Source: Paraescarpia echinospica
Taxonomy: Eukaryota > Annelida > Polychaeta > Sabellida > Siboglinidae
Reading direction: 5' to 3'
Length of the DNA: 64,000 nt
NCBI GenBank assembly: GCA_020002185.1
Contig: CM034544.1
Coordinates: 33,549,066 to 33,613,065 of the forward strand
Part shown: positions 23,320 to 35,064 of the stretch, piece after piece
Layout of the letters: every line of letters starts with the position of its first letter
Position numbering within the stretch: position 1 is the stretch's first letter
The notes under the pieces: model-generated
Told to the model about the DNA's origin: nothing
What the model saw: only the letters and a program-made list of their open reading frames with translations
Databases searched by the model: none
Translations under genes and position numbers: made by a program

Positions 23320-25640
23320 GCTATTAGGTGGATGCACAAACGGTTTGAACCTGCCCACCTTCCGTTACTTACAAGTGTATGAATCAGGTAGACCAATGTG
23401 CTGACTGTTTGGTTATGGTTAATAGTTAGTTCGATACAGTGTGTAACGATTGTGGATCGTCAGATGACGATATTTGATCGTGTGTCATCGCTCAACACAC
23501 ATTACAGCACACCGTGGCACTGTTGGTTCACGGCGGGGAAGGCGGTCTTGGCATCCGTCGTCACAGCCACTAAGGCGGGTGTCTGGTTTCACACCAAATC
23601 GTTCACCCCTGCTGTGTCCCTCGAGATTTCATTGTTGTATACACCCTTCGCAGCACTTCTGTCCTGCTGAACGTCTGCCAGTGTTGATACATATATAGAT
23701 GACCAACTTATGAAGAACGTATATCTAAGATAGTAATCGATATGTCACAGTGATTTGACCTGTTACCATCTAGTGGCACTGGTGACTATTAACAGTGCAA
23801 CAACATTGGACTGTCGTAATATCTATCGATTTCAATCTCAGTGTCAGATCTGGTTCACAACAAGACTGTGTATCCCTCGTGGCGCTGACGATCACGTCAA
23901 TGTGTGTCCCACCCGTCTCATTAACTGCGGACGTAAACAAACCACTGAGGACTTTAACACTCACTGGCAGAGTAGAAAGGTCTGCTTAACCAGTGTGATA
24001 CTATTCTAGTTGAATGAGGCCTCAATAGACCACCATTTTGTAATAGCAATAACACTGTTATAACCCGATAGAGCGTTGCCGAGAGGTGGAAACAAGTAGA
24101 AATTTGGATCCCGTGTTGAGTACAACAAGCGTGCCATGCATAAGTATGCTTTGCCGTTCACGGTTGACCGCGTACATCTAATGATTGCGCGAATCACCGC
24201 CTTTCCATTTCCCTTGCGCAAACAACTGTTTCTAAAGCTTTGTGAATACGTGGTCAGCGTTACTCCGCTTCCCTTATAGGTCTGTCCATCTACATTGTCT
24301 CTTGGCGAACTATGATTTGTATGTGAGGAACTTCATATTCAGTTGGTGTCAGTTCAGATATTCAACCAATACAGCAGATTTCGAGGCGGTGTGAATTACA
24401 CAGGCCTATATTCTTTATGAGAACACGCAACATTCATCACGTGTTTGATATATGTTGTTATATCCTAAGCGCATTAAGAAGTAGTCTAGCCATATGGTCC
24501 GACATGACTGTTCGTTCATGTCTCCTGAAGTACTTTGACAGTCGAGTACCATTGGCAGTTCCAATGATTTACAAGGCAATACCACTACGACATGAAATAT
24601 ACCGGTGGACTGCTCTTTTAACAGACAGCACTGAAAAGATGAATGAAGGTCGACCAGGGCTACACAAAAGACAAGCGCATACAGTTAGTTGTCTGACAGG
24701 CCGTAGCCATTTGACATGTTTATGCGAATCTTTTACCTGGGCACTGGAGACAATGGAAGTTTCACCGGGGGTTCATTTGACTGTACGGGAAAAGTATGCT
24801 TTCATTAATATAGTCGCTGTAAGAGATACTGACTCGAACCAGTTCCCACTCAGTCCTTGGTAGTAAAAGTTTTTAAACTTTATATCTTTGTCCTGTTGTC
24901 GAGAAATATCGGTAAGCCCCCGCTGTCGCCAGGTGGCGTTGTGGACACCAGGGGGCGTGATAATAACCAGCTTACAGTTAAGACTTGGATCATATGTTGG
25001 CTAGAAAACATTGTATTCAAACAGCCGCCAGAGCCACGTGGACGGTAACAAACACCACCGCCACTGAACACCCGACACTCTGATGGCGACAATCACATGT
25101 GACGTCAACGAACACAGACTGTTCATTCACTGAAGTCAACTTTTGACTACAGTTGAGTGAACCTGGGTAAACATGTGCATGAATGAAACGAATTTTCCAA
25201 ATTCCCTTCTTCATTGGATTGCCCTGAAGGCGTGGTACTCGAGAAGTCATGGGGTCGCCTCATAAATTTTATGAACAGTTTGACAAGTGTAAATCCTTCT
25301 GTTCGCCAAGAATGACTGTCGTTTATTAAAAAACATGGGTACTTTAAATGTGCATATACTGATTAACAACGTCACCATACTGGACACGAGCGTGTAACGA
25401 ATAACGAGGATACAGCGATGTAAATATCGTTGGTTGCTTACTATGTATGAATGAGATCAAGTTTAAATTACAATTGTTGCCCGTTTATTTATTAATGGTC
25501 TACGTTGCCATTGCGTCATCTTGTCTAAATAAACCTGGTTTTAAGAACAGTGACAGATGGTGTCATTTTGTGTTTCACCGTCAGAACCTGCCGCCTAATG
25601 TGTGTAGACTAAGTTGCTCATTGTGACTAAACAACTGCGA
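23320..25640. other. Putative plakin-B intron, no confirmed gene
   Basis: Contains a 148-codon frame at 24417-24863 (+) starting with ATG. Its codon composition is like the surrounding non-coding DNA and no domain is recognisable. Confidence 0.45.
24926..24959 (+). promoter_or_regulatory. Two adjacent CTCF-like motifs
   Basis: TCGCCAGGTGGCG at 24926-24938 and ACACCAGGGGGCGTG at 24945-24959, 19 bp apart and both close to the bilaterian CTCF core (CCASNAGRKGGC). Motif match only; insulator function is an inference. Confidence 0.35.
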
Positions 25641-25654
25641 GTTATCGACAATTC

Positions 25655-26092
25655 TGGCACACCAGCGTAGACCCCGGTGTCAGTGCCAGTACTGTTAGCA
25701 CGACCATTTGGCACAGCAGAGTAGACCCCGGTGTCAGTGCCAGTACTGTTAGCACAACCATTAGGCACAGCAGAGTAGACCCCGGTGTCAGTGCCAGTAC
25801 TGTTAGCACGACCATTTGGCACACCAGCGTAGATCCCGGTGTCAGTGCCAGTACTGTTAGCACAACCATTTGGCTCAGCAGAGTAGACCCCGGTGTCAGT
25901 GCCAGTACTGTTAGCACGACCATTTGGCACACCAGCGTAGACCCCGGTGTCAGTGCCAGTACTGTTAGCACAACCATTTGGCACAGCAGAGTAGACCCCG
26001 GTGTCAGTGCCAGTACTGTTAGCACGACCATTTGGCACACCAGCGTAGACCCCGGTGTCAGTGCCAGTACTGTTAGCACGACCATTTGGCGA
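25655..26092. repeat. 54-bp tandem repeat, 8 copies, alternating two variants
   Basis: Eight 54-bp units containing TAGACCCCGGTGTCAGTGCC and AGTACTGTTAGCAC(G/A)ACCATT. CACACCAGCG and CACAGCAGAG heads roughly alternate, which implies a 108-bp higher-order unit. On the minus strand it reads as an 18-residue Ser/Thr/Gly-rich repeat with VPNGRANSTGTDTGVYAG. There is no evidence that it is translated. Confidence 0.95.
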
Positions 26093-26462
26093 ACATTCAA
26101 CCGGCGCGATGGTGTTGTGGTAAAAACACATTCCCTGCTTACCTTCATGGCCAAAGGAGTTGCCTTCTTAGCAAGACATTAACCTGCGTGTGTCCGCGGG
26201 GATTAACCGGCGATACACTGGTACGGCATAGGCCGTAGGCGCGGATTTACATTTCTGTCAGCGGATTAGCACCGGCTTTGCAAGTAATACGAAGTCGAAC
26301 GGTATATTATATTGTAATACGAGGTCGTAACTTATAGCATACTGTAATATGAGGGCGTAACTTAACACTGTAATATGAAGTCGAACGGTATGGCATATTG
26401 TAATACGAGGTCGTAACACATAGCATACTATAATAGTACGTTGTCACGCACAACATATTGCA

Positions 26463-26803
26463 ATAAAGGTAATTAAGTTCTTATATAGCGCAGTTTCCTG
26501 TCCTCAGGACAGCTCAAGCCGCTTTACACTTTACTCCCTGGCAGACCTGTTCAATCCAACACCATCTCGACTTCTATCGGAAGCATTCAACCACACTGCC
26601 GTTAATGCTCAAATGTTATTCGCACACAAATATGCACTACTGTCTATAGCCAAGTACTCATTCAAATAGGTGAGTGAACTGGAGCAACGCAGAGTGAACG
26701 AACGTGCCCAAAGTTCGATGTGGTAGCACAGGATTCGAATCTGGGTTATCTCGATTGAGAATCGGATGATCTAGCCATTAGTGGCGCCACTGCGCTCCAA
26801 TGA
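26463..26803 (-). mobile_element. tRNA-derived SINE, full length
   Basis: Read on the minus strand it begins GGAGCGCAGTGGCGCCACTA with an A-box-like segment, has a B-box-like GGATTCGAATCC about 60 bp in, then a central body (GAATGAGTACTTGGCTATAG, GAACAGGTCTGCCAGGGAGT) and ends AAAG-GCTTGAG, CTGCGCTATATAAGAAC. That tail is of the type shared with LINE partners. Five related copies are present in this window (26819, 38294, 46075, 53130, 61445). Confidence 0.85.
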
Positions 26804-26818
26804 GTAAAACGAACCTTG

Positions 26819-27064
26819 GGTAAGTTCGTTTACTCTATATTGCTCCAGTTCACTCAGCTGTAAGAATGAGTACTCGGCTATAGACAATGGTGGATATTTG
26901 TGTACGAATAGTCTTCACGTATTATTTGTAACGTGGCTTAATGTTTCCCAGAGAAGTCGACATTGTGTTTGATTGAACAGGTCTGCCAGGAAGTAAAGTG
27001 TAAATCGCTTTGAACAGTCATGAGGACTGGATACTGAGCTATATAAGAACTTACCTTTACCTTT
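26819..27064 (+). mobile_element. SINE copy, 5'-truncated
   Basis: Same family as the preceding SINE but in the + orientation and lacking the tRNA-like head. It contains AGTTCACTCAGCTGTAAGAA, GAACAGGTCTGCCAGGAAGT and ATACTGAGCTATATAAGAAC. Together with 26463-26803 it forms a head-to-head inverted pair. Confidence 0.85.
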
Positions 27065-27865
27065 TTAAGGTCGTAAATGTATAGTATATTGTAATACGAG
27101 GTTGTAACGTATAGTCTACGTATGCCGGCTGAAACAATAAAACACAACAGCAATTGTGGCGTTGCTCCACTGTCACCATTAGTCGTCCTCCCATCGCGCT
27201 ATCACTCTATCAATGTGTCTCTCGTGTCCTATTAAAATTAAATACACCCCTCCTTCACCCTGGCTGTGTAATATTTGATATTATGTTAATATCGGGTCTT
27301 CATAACCCAGTGAGCGAGATTTACTGCTGGTGTGTCAAGCGCTGGGGCACCAACAATAGAGGTCATTGTTGGGTCACGTTGGTTCCTTATGGACTTGTGT
27401 TGCCAGTGGTAACCCATTAAATTCATAGCACGCAGCACGAAAGCTTAATATAGCCTGGGCGTCAAATACCGACCTGGCTTTGTACAAAGAACGTTTCGAC
27501 GACTACACAAACAAAGCCTTTTATGCGTTGTGAGATCAGATTTGAAATGGCGCTAGGAATTGAAGCATACGATATGGGCGATAGTCTGTAGAGTACTGAC
27601 ACAAATAGGTCCTTTATAGGGTGAAATGTATACAGACGATGGCTAAACATCAGTAGGAGGGTGGATAAACATTTGCGTAGTACTCGTTGACCTTTTCTGG
27701 TAGGGTAGGGTAGTTTGTTCGCTTGTGTGTAAATGTAACGTCGTCTTGTGACAGCGTTGAGCGAGTAGTCCCTGTCATCGCTGCAATGAAATTCGTTGTC
27801 TTGCATTACTGCTTTGTTTTCGTTTATATTTGTCTGCTTGGATCTGTTACCCCCACGATGCACGA
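27065..27865. other. Putative intron, no gene recognised
   Basis: Moderate-GC DNA with short frames only. Repeated TAATACGAGGTCGTAAC-type motifs occur on both sides of the SINE pair (26300-26420 and 27068-27110). Confidence 0.5.
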
Positions 27866-27869
27866 ATCC

Positions 27870-27990
27870 GGAGGGAGGGAGGGAGGGAGGGAGGGAGGGA
27901 GGGAGGGAGGGAGGGAGGGAGGGAGGGAGGAGGGAGGGAGGGAGGGAGGGAGGGAGGGAGGGAGGGAGGGAGGGAGGGAGGGAGGGAGGG
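27870..27990. repeat. (GGGA)n tetranucleotide tract
   Basis: About 30 copies of GGGA with one GGA interruption. The G-rich strand could in principle form G-quadruplexes. Confidence 0.97.
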
Positions 27991-29145
27991 ACTCTCGTTT
28001 TTGTTGTCGTCTGAGTGAGTGCCTTTTATCGCATCTGCCATATATATGTAATGTAGTTGTTGTGCAACGTTTAACGTTAATGCAACGCCCAACCTATTTT
28101 CATGCCAGAGTCAGTCAGTACGTGGCTGGTTATATACGTGCCCTTTGTGTGATGTATATGTTTACGTTCTTTGGCGTAGACACCTAGTGAAACGGATCGA
28201 CGGTCTTTGTTGTTTCACCCCTTTCCGATGAGACACGTAAATCTGTAGGTAGGCTACGCTATACATAGGACAGGTGGAGTAAACGGAATTGTCCGTGTTT
28301 CGAAACGGCAACGGTGGCACTCGAACATCAATCCTGTCGATTGACCGTCTGACAGGTTGCCATGTTTCTAGTTATAATAGTTAGTCGGATTTTGTTCGGT
28401 AACCAGTTAGTCAAATTAATAGTTAGAACTCAGCATGGGCTGTTGACGAAACCGACGTGGACTTTTCTCATTCAGCAAAATATCCTAATCTTCCTAACTT
28501 AACTTTATTCAGAAAAGTTCATTTATTTAAAACAATTCCATTAAACATACAACATGTACAGCTTCCGGGACGCCACGTGTAATGATGACGTCATCATGAT
28601 AAGACGGGCGAAATTATTTACAGGTATTTGCTAACTAGGATGTATGGTTGATACTAACGAAAATGTCTCCAGTAGCCAAAATGTGTCTGTGGTCCAAAAA
28701 ATAATTGCAATGGCTTTAACGACAGCAGAAATGGCATGTTTATATGGAGCTCTATGAGCTCTTCCTGGATATAGTTAATTTCCATGTGCAGTGTGATAAT
28801 CTATAAGACCTTTTGTGTAAGAAAGATGCCCAAGCAGCATGTTTTGACATGTCCACAGCACAGGGGGCATTACAATTTTTGTTTATCGTAATAATAGCAT
28901 TTAGTAACTTATACCTGTTTAAAAACTTGTTTTAGTATTTTGATTGGATGAGACGAATTATTGTTTCAAGATGCTCGACTTGTTGACATTCGTAACAAAA
29001 TACAAATTTGTAATTATTGTAGTAGTTCATATGTTTCAATTTCTAGATCGGACTGGGAACATTTGCGGCAGTATCAACCATATATTAATAGGAACCTTAT
29101 TAAGAACGCCGATCATGTCTGACCAAGTTATTGTGTGTTGTGCAG
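27991..29145. other. Putative intron upstream of the first plakin-domain exon
   Basis: AT-rich DNA without a supported exon. A perfect 16-bp palindrome with a CRE core lies at 28582-28597. Confidence 0.5.
28582..28597. promoter_or_regulatory. Palindromic CRE-like site
   Basis: ATGATGACGTCATCAT is a perfect palindrome containing TGACGTCA, the consensus for CREB/ATF factors, and an ACGTG E-box-like string lies just upstream. It is about 550 bp before the first plakin-domain exon. A role in an internal promoter is only a possibility. Confidence 0.3.
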
Positions 29146-29205
29146 GACAAGATGGCGGAGAAGAACGCCGTGAAGAACTGTCTCGCGTGGATCGCGGACG
29201 AACAG
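29146..29205 (+). CDS. plakin-B exon 2: start of spectrin-like repeat
   Basis: 60 nt, phase 0/0, acceptor TTGTGTGTTGTGCAG, donor GAACAG|GTGAGT. It encodes DKMAEKNAVKNCLAWIADEQ, the first helix of a plakin-domain spectrin repeat with the conserved Trp. It starts the chain of phase-consistent exons that continues to 40631. Confidence 0.75.
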
Positions 29206-30393
29206 GTGAGTGCATCCGTTAAACGGCAAGACGATTACTATCGGTTTCTTGTGGGTTTCTATAAATATTTTCGCATTCAATTTAGATGCAATTGAGGAAA
29301 TGTTAGGTAGAACGTTCTCACTAAGTGTCCGTTATTTGATCTCTAGGGTGTTGTGTAGTCTTTTTTAATGCACGGCAGACAATAATCTTCAATGCGTCAT
29401 GGGAAATATAAATATTTAAATAGTTTCACAGACAAAACAGATAAGGGACAAAATAAACTACCTAACACCACGGATCATATGTCACAGACCTTAACAAATC
29501 AGACACACGAACCTAGCAGAACACACCATAACATACAAACACAACGGACCAAATACTACAGAATGTAACAGACCAAACACAACGGACCAAACACTACGGA
29601 ATGCGGCAGACCAAACACAACGGACGAGACACCACAAACAGACATGCCGACTACCTCCGTTTGGTTGACCTAGATCTGTCGGTGTAACGTCACACCCGAC
29701 CGCCGGCGGCCTGTCGGGCGAAGAAATCGACTCCCGCGAACACTCCACTTGTGGCACTTCGTCTTTCTTCACCAGACTTTTTGGTGTGCAAATTCCACGG
29801 TCTATCTTGAGTGGCTCGTGTCCCGATTGTTTGCATATAGAATTCTACGTTATTTATAAGAGTCTTATAACTTGACGAAACAGTACAAGGTCACGTTTGG
29901 ATGATAGAATCAACTAAATTTGATAAGGATTCTATTAATAATTCTCAATAGTGGTAATTAGGTCTTTTTGTACAAAATACCTGAAGCACCAGGCGATGTT
30001 AATCACAAAAAAGATACTCTTTTATACCCTTTTACACACCAGAAAACACGTCACTAAATAACACTGTTAACGTAACGGAAAGTCGACATTCCGTGACAAA
30101 TTATGTGTTAATGTGCCGAGTACGTTGCGGGAACTGATCGATTATATGACACTGCCTTATATAACACACTGCTGCTTTGAATACCAATTACTCGTTTCTT
30201 TGGTGTGTTTTTGACCGCCGTTCGTGATGCTCCACACGAGTCTTGTGTTGAACACTGGCCACATTCCGGGAGTCAGACAGTCACGGTTGAGACGACATTA
30301 TGTCATTGTTATTTTCTCGGGTTTGCTCGATTTGTTTGGTTTCTGATACTGATTACGCCGTCTGGTGGTTAGCTCTGATGTTTTATTGCATAC

Positions 30394-30610
30394 TTAAAAT
30401 AGGCGAATGTGATACTTTCCTTGATGGTCTGACACTGTATGGTGTCGATGACTTGGCCGCGGAGATGCCTTGATCAAAGAAAGGAAACTTAAAACGTAAA
30501 GCCATATTAAACTAAGTACACGCATATTTCCAGTGACGATCAGCCGTATTTTGTGTGCGTGTGAATATAGTGTAAGACATATTGGACACCTCATTATATT
30601 CAAAGTGCTA
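30394..30610. other. Intron sequence, no gene recognised
   Basis: Together with the stretch 29206-30393 this is an intron between plakin-B exons 2 and 3. A short degenerate repeat of GACCAAACACAACGGACC lies at about 29560-29640. Confidence 0.6.
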
Positions 30611-30614
30611 TAAA

Positions 30615-30633
30615 GTGTGTGTGTGTGTGTGTA

Positions 30634-30685
<52 letters not shown>

Positions 30686-30695
30686 TGTGTGTGCC
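30615..30695. repeat. (GT)n microsatellite
   Basis: About 40 GT dinucleotides with a few substitutions, inside a plakin-B intron. Confidence 0.95.
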
Positions 30696-30972
30696 TGGTC
30701 GCATGCGTGCGTTGTGTGTGGAGGGGGCGCGGGTTACGTGCGTGCTGCGCACGTGACAATAATGTTTGTGTACGTCATAAGAATTTACACAAACTCATTA
30801 AGACTAAGGAGCCCACACATAGAAGCCCAGGCACTGCATTCCACGCGTACAGAGTTAAGAAAAGTGTAAACCAAATTTAGGGCCTACACCGAAGATACTA
30901 ACACTATTAAGTTGCCTTTATATTAACATCGAATGCCCCGTATATTGAGACTGTTGCCCCGTGGTCCTGTAG

Positions 30973-31104
30973 GCGGTGCACGAGACGGCCGACTATGGTA
31001 GTAACATGTCCGGCGTGCAGGCGGCGCTGCGAGAGCAACAACGGCGGGTGAAGTTGGTTCAAGACTTTAAGCCGGAAGCAGATAAAGTCGTACGATCGAC
31101 GGAG
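30973..31104 (+). CDS. plakin-B exon 3: spectrin-like repeat
   Basis: 132 nt, phase 0/0, acceptor GTCCTGTAG, donor ACGGAG|GTATCA. It encodes AVHETADYGSNMSGVQAALR and then VKLVQDFKPEADKVV. The order (W in the preceding exon, then a YGSN-SGV helix start and a Q-DF-PE helix) follows the third spectrin repeat of plakin domains. Role: structural rod segment of the plakin domain. Confidence 0.85.
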
Positions 31105-31526
31105 GTATCATATTTGTTAACTCGGCTTACTAGTGTGTTCGTGATATGATCGGTGTTTAACATTATTGGATGGATCTTTATTTTATTGAAGTGTAGATGA
31201 AAAAGAGGGCTCACGGATAACCAAAAGCAGCTTTTTTAATATTGTTACAATACGGAAAACAAAACAATATTTTAAAGTGTTACTATCACGCATATTAGCT
31301 GTTATCATAGTTGTTGCTATACAGAGAAATATGTCGTTAGACATCAATGGAATCTCAGGCTGTTTAATTAACATCCGAAGACACACGGTAATTGGCATCG
31401 CAATTCTTTCTTTTGCTTGGGTTATTGGGTTAGTATGTGTTGCGTATGTAACGGCAATAAAGTGTTAACGTTTACGTTTATTTATCTAACATTATATTTA
31501 CTTAACTGCTCTTTATGTTTTTTCAG

Positions 31527-31574
31527 AACAAGGAAGATGGCGCCACCGTCAATGCTGCATACGAAGGCCTCGTT
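31527..31574 (+). CDS. plakin-B exon 4: spectrin-like repeat
   Basis: 48 nt, phase 0/0, acceptor ATGTTTTTTCAG, donor CTCGTT|GTGAGT. It encodes NKEDGATVNAAYEGLV, the loop and third-helix start of the repeat begun in exons 2-3. The small size and frame preservation fit the chain. Confidence 0.75.
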
Positions 31575-31876
31575 GTGAGTATTACAGTGACGTCAGTAGA
31601 TTGAACGGGCGGCGGTAGGCAGGGTACATAAACATACTTGTTTAAACAGACTCGACCAGGCTGGGCACATTGTCTTTAAACACGCTCCAGTACACAGGAC
31701 TGCTTTTAAAATGACTGCGACAAACAGAACATAGACATATGTTCGTCCCTAGAGCGTTCTATAACAATTGCATGGAATTAAAAAGAGGATGACAGAAATA
31801 AAAAAAATAGGACAGGAAGCATAAAGAAAAGCTGGTTCCAAACCCAATGCACATATCCTAATGCCTTCTGTTATAG

Positions 31877-31948
31877 GAGATCGCCAACAAGAGGCTGGCC
31901 TGTCTCGAAGACATGGCCAAGATCGCCGGACTGGAGGATCTGTTTGGT
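31877..31948 (+). CDS. plakin-B exon 5: spectrin-like repeat
   Basis: 72 nt, phase 0/0, acceptor TTCTGTTATAG, donor TTTGGT|GTAAGT. It encodes EIANKRLACLEDMAKIAGLE followed by DLFG, a helix with heptad-like Leu/Ile spacing, in frame with its neighbours. Confidence 0.8.
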
Positions 31949-32504
31949 GTAAGTGTGCCTTTGCGTTCCACAGCGAAGATGTGGATCCAAACGGGACAGT
32001 GTCTTTGTTACCGTTGATCTACATTTGTTCACATCATCCACTGATGGCATTGTCGATCAGTTGTAGACCTATGTGTTCTATATGCGATATTTACTAAATG
32101 TGTTTAGTTTCCTTGAAGGTTGACGTGACACATTTTGTATAGCATCTACTTTTGACACAGCACTCAGGAGATTTTATTTGTGCGATATGTCGTCCGTCTC
32201 TCTAGTGTCTTCGCTGCTTCATCCTGTTGATTTACCAGCCGTTGATGTCTACAGGACGGGACGATCTTCGGTTTCATTTAGATGCCTTTTAGAATATTAA
32301 TGTATCTTCTTCAACGATTTCCATCAACCTTTGTATATATCTGGAATTTTTCTCTCAAGTTTCTCCCACGGGGTAGTGTTTGTTAAATGTGTTGTTTAAT
32401 TATATATTACATTATAATATTTAGTGCTTCCTTTTAATGGGCTATTGGTTCTTATAACATATTGTTACTGTTGTCGTGTACATGCACTTCAAATTCATTG
32501 ACAG

Positions 32505-32615
32505 ATGTTGTCGTCTTCGTTCGCCGAGCGTGCGACATCGTTGGTGACAGGGGAAGCTTGTGGTGACGTCACTCTCTCGAAGCGCGGCAACGAAGGAATG
32601 GCTAAGGCAGCACAG
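32505..32615 (+). CDS. plakin-B exon 6: spectrin-like repeat linker
   Basis: 111 nt, phase 0/0, acceptor TTCATTGACAG, donor GCACAG|GTTAGT. It encodes MLSSSFAERATSLVTGEACG and then DVTLSKRGNEGMAKAAQ. The ATG at its start is internal and is not proposed as an initiator. The middle is less helical than the neighbours and could be an inter-helix loop. Confidence 0.75.
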
Positions 32616-32947
32616 GTTAGTTGTAGTTGCGTCACATTTGTCCCTAATCCATAACCACTTCCGCGTAGGCCTATACTGAGACACCAGACAACATGGCGAA
32701 ATCACCTGCAATCAAAGTACTGTCGAGCTTTATTCGATTTTTCGCTCGTTTTGTTTGATAATTGATAATCATTCGGCAAAAAATAAAACCTACCAAGTAT
32801 CCACGATGACATGCTAACTCGTCTGTACACATTTTTTATTCAGTTGGTGAAATATTCTGATAAACTATTGCATTATTTGTGACCGGGTTCGATCAAAATT
32901 CGGTGAAAGCGGCGACCGTGATCCAGTTTCATATACTGTACTATACA

Positions 32948-33070
32948 GTTATTCACACTATCGCTGCTACCGGATACAGTTATTCACACTATCGCTGCTA
33001 CCGGATACAGTTATTCACACTATCGCTGCTACCGGATACAGTTATTCACACTATCGCTGCTACCGGATCT
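32948..33070. repeat. 32-bp tandem repeat, 4 copies
   Basis: Four almost identical units GTTATTCACACTATCGCTGC plus TACCGGATACA, in a plakin-B intron. Confidence 0.97.
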
Positions 33071-33376
33071 AACAACCGAGGTCCATTCGTTTCATTTTTA
33101 TTAAACCGACCTCGCATCTTAAATAAACTAGTCATACACTACCGAGTTGACCATATCGAACTTGATTCGGGATAAATCACTTATGTACTTAGTTAAAATT
33201 ATATACATTTACGGTGTCGACAAAAATCGTCTAAAGATATATATATATTTAATGAACTACTGAATACTGATTGATTGGGGTAGCATATTTATTTTAATTG
33301 ACTACTTAATGCATTGACGTTATGGCTAATTGATGGACTGAAGCATGTTCTGGACCAGTGGTGTTGTTTTCGACAG

Positions 33377-33472
33377 AACTGTATCCTGGCGGTGCGAACC
33401 AACTGGTCGTGGATGTCTAAACTCATCAAGTGCTCCGATCTCCACCTTCAGCACGTCTCCGAGTACCACCAG
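33377..33472 (+). CDS. plakin-B exon 7: spectrin-like repeat
   Basis: 96 nt, phase 0/0, acceptor TTTTCGACAG, donor CACCAG|GTAGAA. It encodes NCILAVRTNWSWMSKLIKCS followed by DLHLQHVSEYHQ. NWSWM-KLI is the first helix of a spectrin repeat with the core Trp. Confidence 0.85.
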
Positions 33473-33973
33473 GTAGAACACTCTCCCTTATCTTCCTAGC
33501 CCAAACTACCGATATTATCAGGCTCGTAGCGTGGTTGTTTTTGGAGGTGCGTTTTGGGTAATTGTCGCCGTGCCGAGGGGTAGTGTTGGTTCCCTCCAAG
33601 CGGAACTAATCCCCTCAATCAGAACGTTTTGCCTCAACTGGGGGATGGGTATGTAAGTAGTCACGTATCTTATCCCCATCAGTCTGCGGATTTGCAGTAT
33701 GCAACATTGATAGTTTTATTTCTCACCTTTGGGTTGCTCATATGCTAGCACCTTATCATCGCATTAGTGTTAGGTCAGCAAGAAACATATCATTCGGCTC
33801 TCATCTGAAGACTTATTACATTTTGTAACATTGCGTGTTCCGTATTCCTCTATATGTTGACAACTTTATCATTCTAATATATTTTAATAGTCTTTCATGT
33901 AAAGGCATGCTCTGTCATACATAATGTTGCGCAAAGCATAAGATAGTATATACGCCACAATGTGTTTGTCTAG

Positions 33974-34105
33974 TTCTTCCATGAGATTAAAGAATACCAA
34001 CATTGGATGCCCGTGGAGATGGCACGGGCACAAGACCTTGCTCAGTGCGCCCCTAGAGGATCTGGCGACAAAGATGACGCCTGCCGCATCCTTATCGAAT
34101 TGAAG
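33974..34105 (+). CDS. plakin-B exon 8: spectrin-like repeat
   Basis: 132 nt, phase 0/0, acceptor TTTGTCTAG, donor TTGAAG|GTATGC. It encodes FFHEIKEYQHWM and, at its end, DACRILIELK. F(F/Y)xEIKExxxW is the usual second-helix pattern in plakin-domain repeats just before the SH3-bearing repeat. Confidence 0.88.
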
Positions 34106-34371
34106 GTATGCCCATTCTAGGTTTACAACAGTCGTCGTCGTCTTTTATTTATACGAATTTTTTTTACTTTACACAGGTGTGATAATTTGAAAATGCAAAA
34201 ATACGTAAATTGAAATAGTAATACTAAATTGGCTAGTGTATCAACTGAGTGTGTCACTGCGTGCTAAACTGAAACATGTTCCGGAATGATAGTTTGTGTT
34301 CTTTACGACATATCTATCATCCTCAATGCTACCGTATACGGGACTGTTACAAGTGTGTTGTTAATCGCCAG

Positions 34372-34518
34372 GAGGCGCTGGCAGTCTTCCTGCACTGGCA
34401 GTCGAAGGTGGATGGTCTTATTGAGCGCAGCAAGAGCGTGGTCCCTGTCCATCTACGGACCGCCAAGTTGGACCATTGCCGACCCGTATCGTCGCTGTGC
34501 GACTACCAGACCAAACAG
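34372..34518 (+). CDS. plakin-B exon 9: repeat bearing the SH3 insert, first half of SH3
   Basis: 147 nt, phase 0/0, acceptor TTAATCGCCAG, donor AAACAG|GTGAGT. It encodes EALAVFLHWQSKVDGLIERS, then KSVVPVHLRTAKLDH and PVSSLCDYQTKQ. The LIERSKSVVP-L-R stretch followed by (A/S)LCDY is diagnostic of the plakin family, where an SH3 fold is inserted in the central spectrin repeat. ALCDY is the start of the SH3 strand (normally ALYDY in signalling SH3s). Plakin SH3s generally lack a usable proline-ligand groove, so a structural role is expected. Confidence 0.93.
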
Positions 34519-35064
34519 GTGAGTCACTTTGATACAACTTTAGACCACAATGAATCACAGTGGCAAAGACGTATTTAATTACCTGCACGTATATTGATTC
34601 AACGAATTAACTGATTTATTTTATTTCAACACAACACATTACGACATTAACTTAATTGATACGGTACATTATTGTTCACTGCAATTTGTTGAAAAATGGC
34701 AACATAAGTATAGTACTGTTGTTTACTATGTCGTTAGTTTAACTTATTATGACAAAAATTAATTTAACAACATGCCCACAGACCCTCAAGTGTTGGTATT
34801 TTTGACGAGTTTCGGGGGTGCAATAGGAGTTTTCCCCCCTAAACAACCCTGTTTGGATCCACTCCTGGTTTCAGTTGCTTTATTTCGAATAATTAATAAA
34901 TATTTTCTTGGTTGTTTACGGATATATTCATATATCTGTATGTTATTATCGAATAATATAACTACGTTCAGAAACATTGATCGGAAACGCCTAGGTCCTA
35001 CAAGAAGTTATGATTTGTTACACTAAGCTATGGAATGTTTTCAATACGTCACATCCGATTGCAG

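Noticed and set aside
24417..24863. 148-codon ATG-started ORF
   Set aside because: No recognisable domain, composition equals flanking intron-like DNA, and a frame of this length is expected by chance in 64 kb.
25595..26131. 178-codon minus-strand ORF with an 18-residue repeat
   Set aside because: Period-54 minisatellite; no evidence of transcription or signal peptide.
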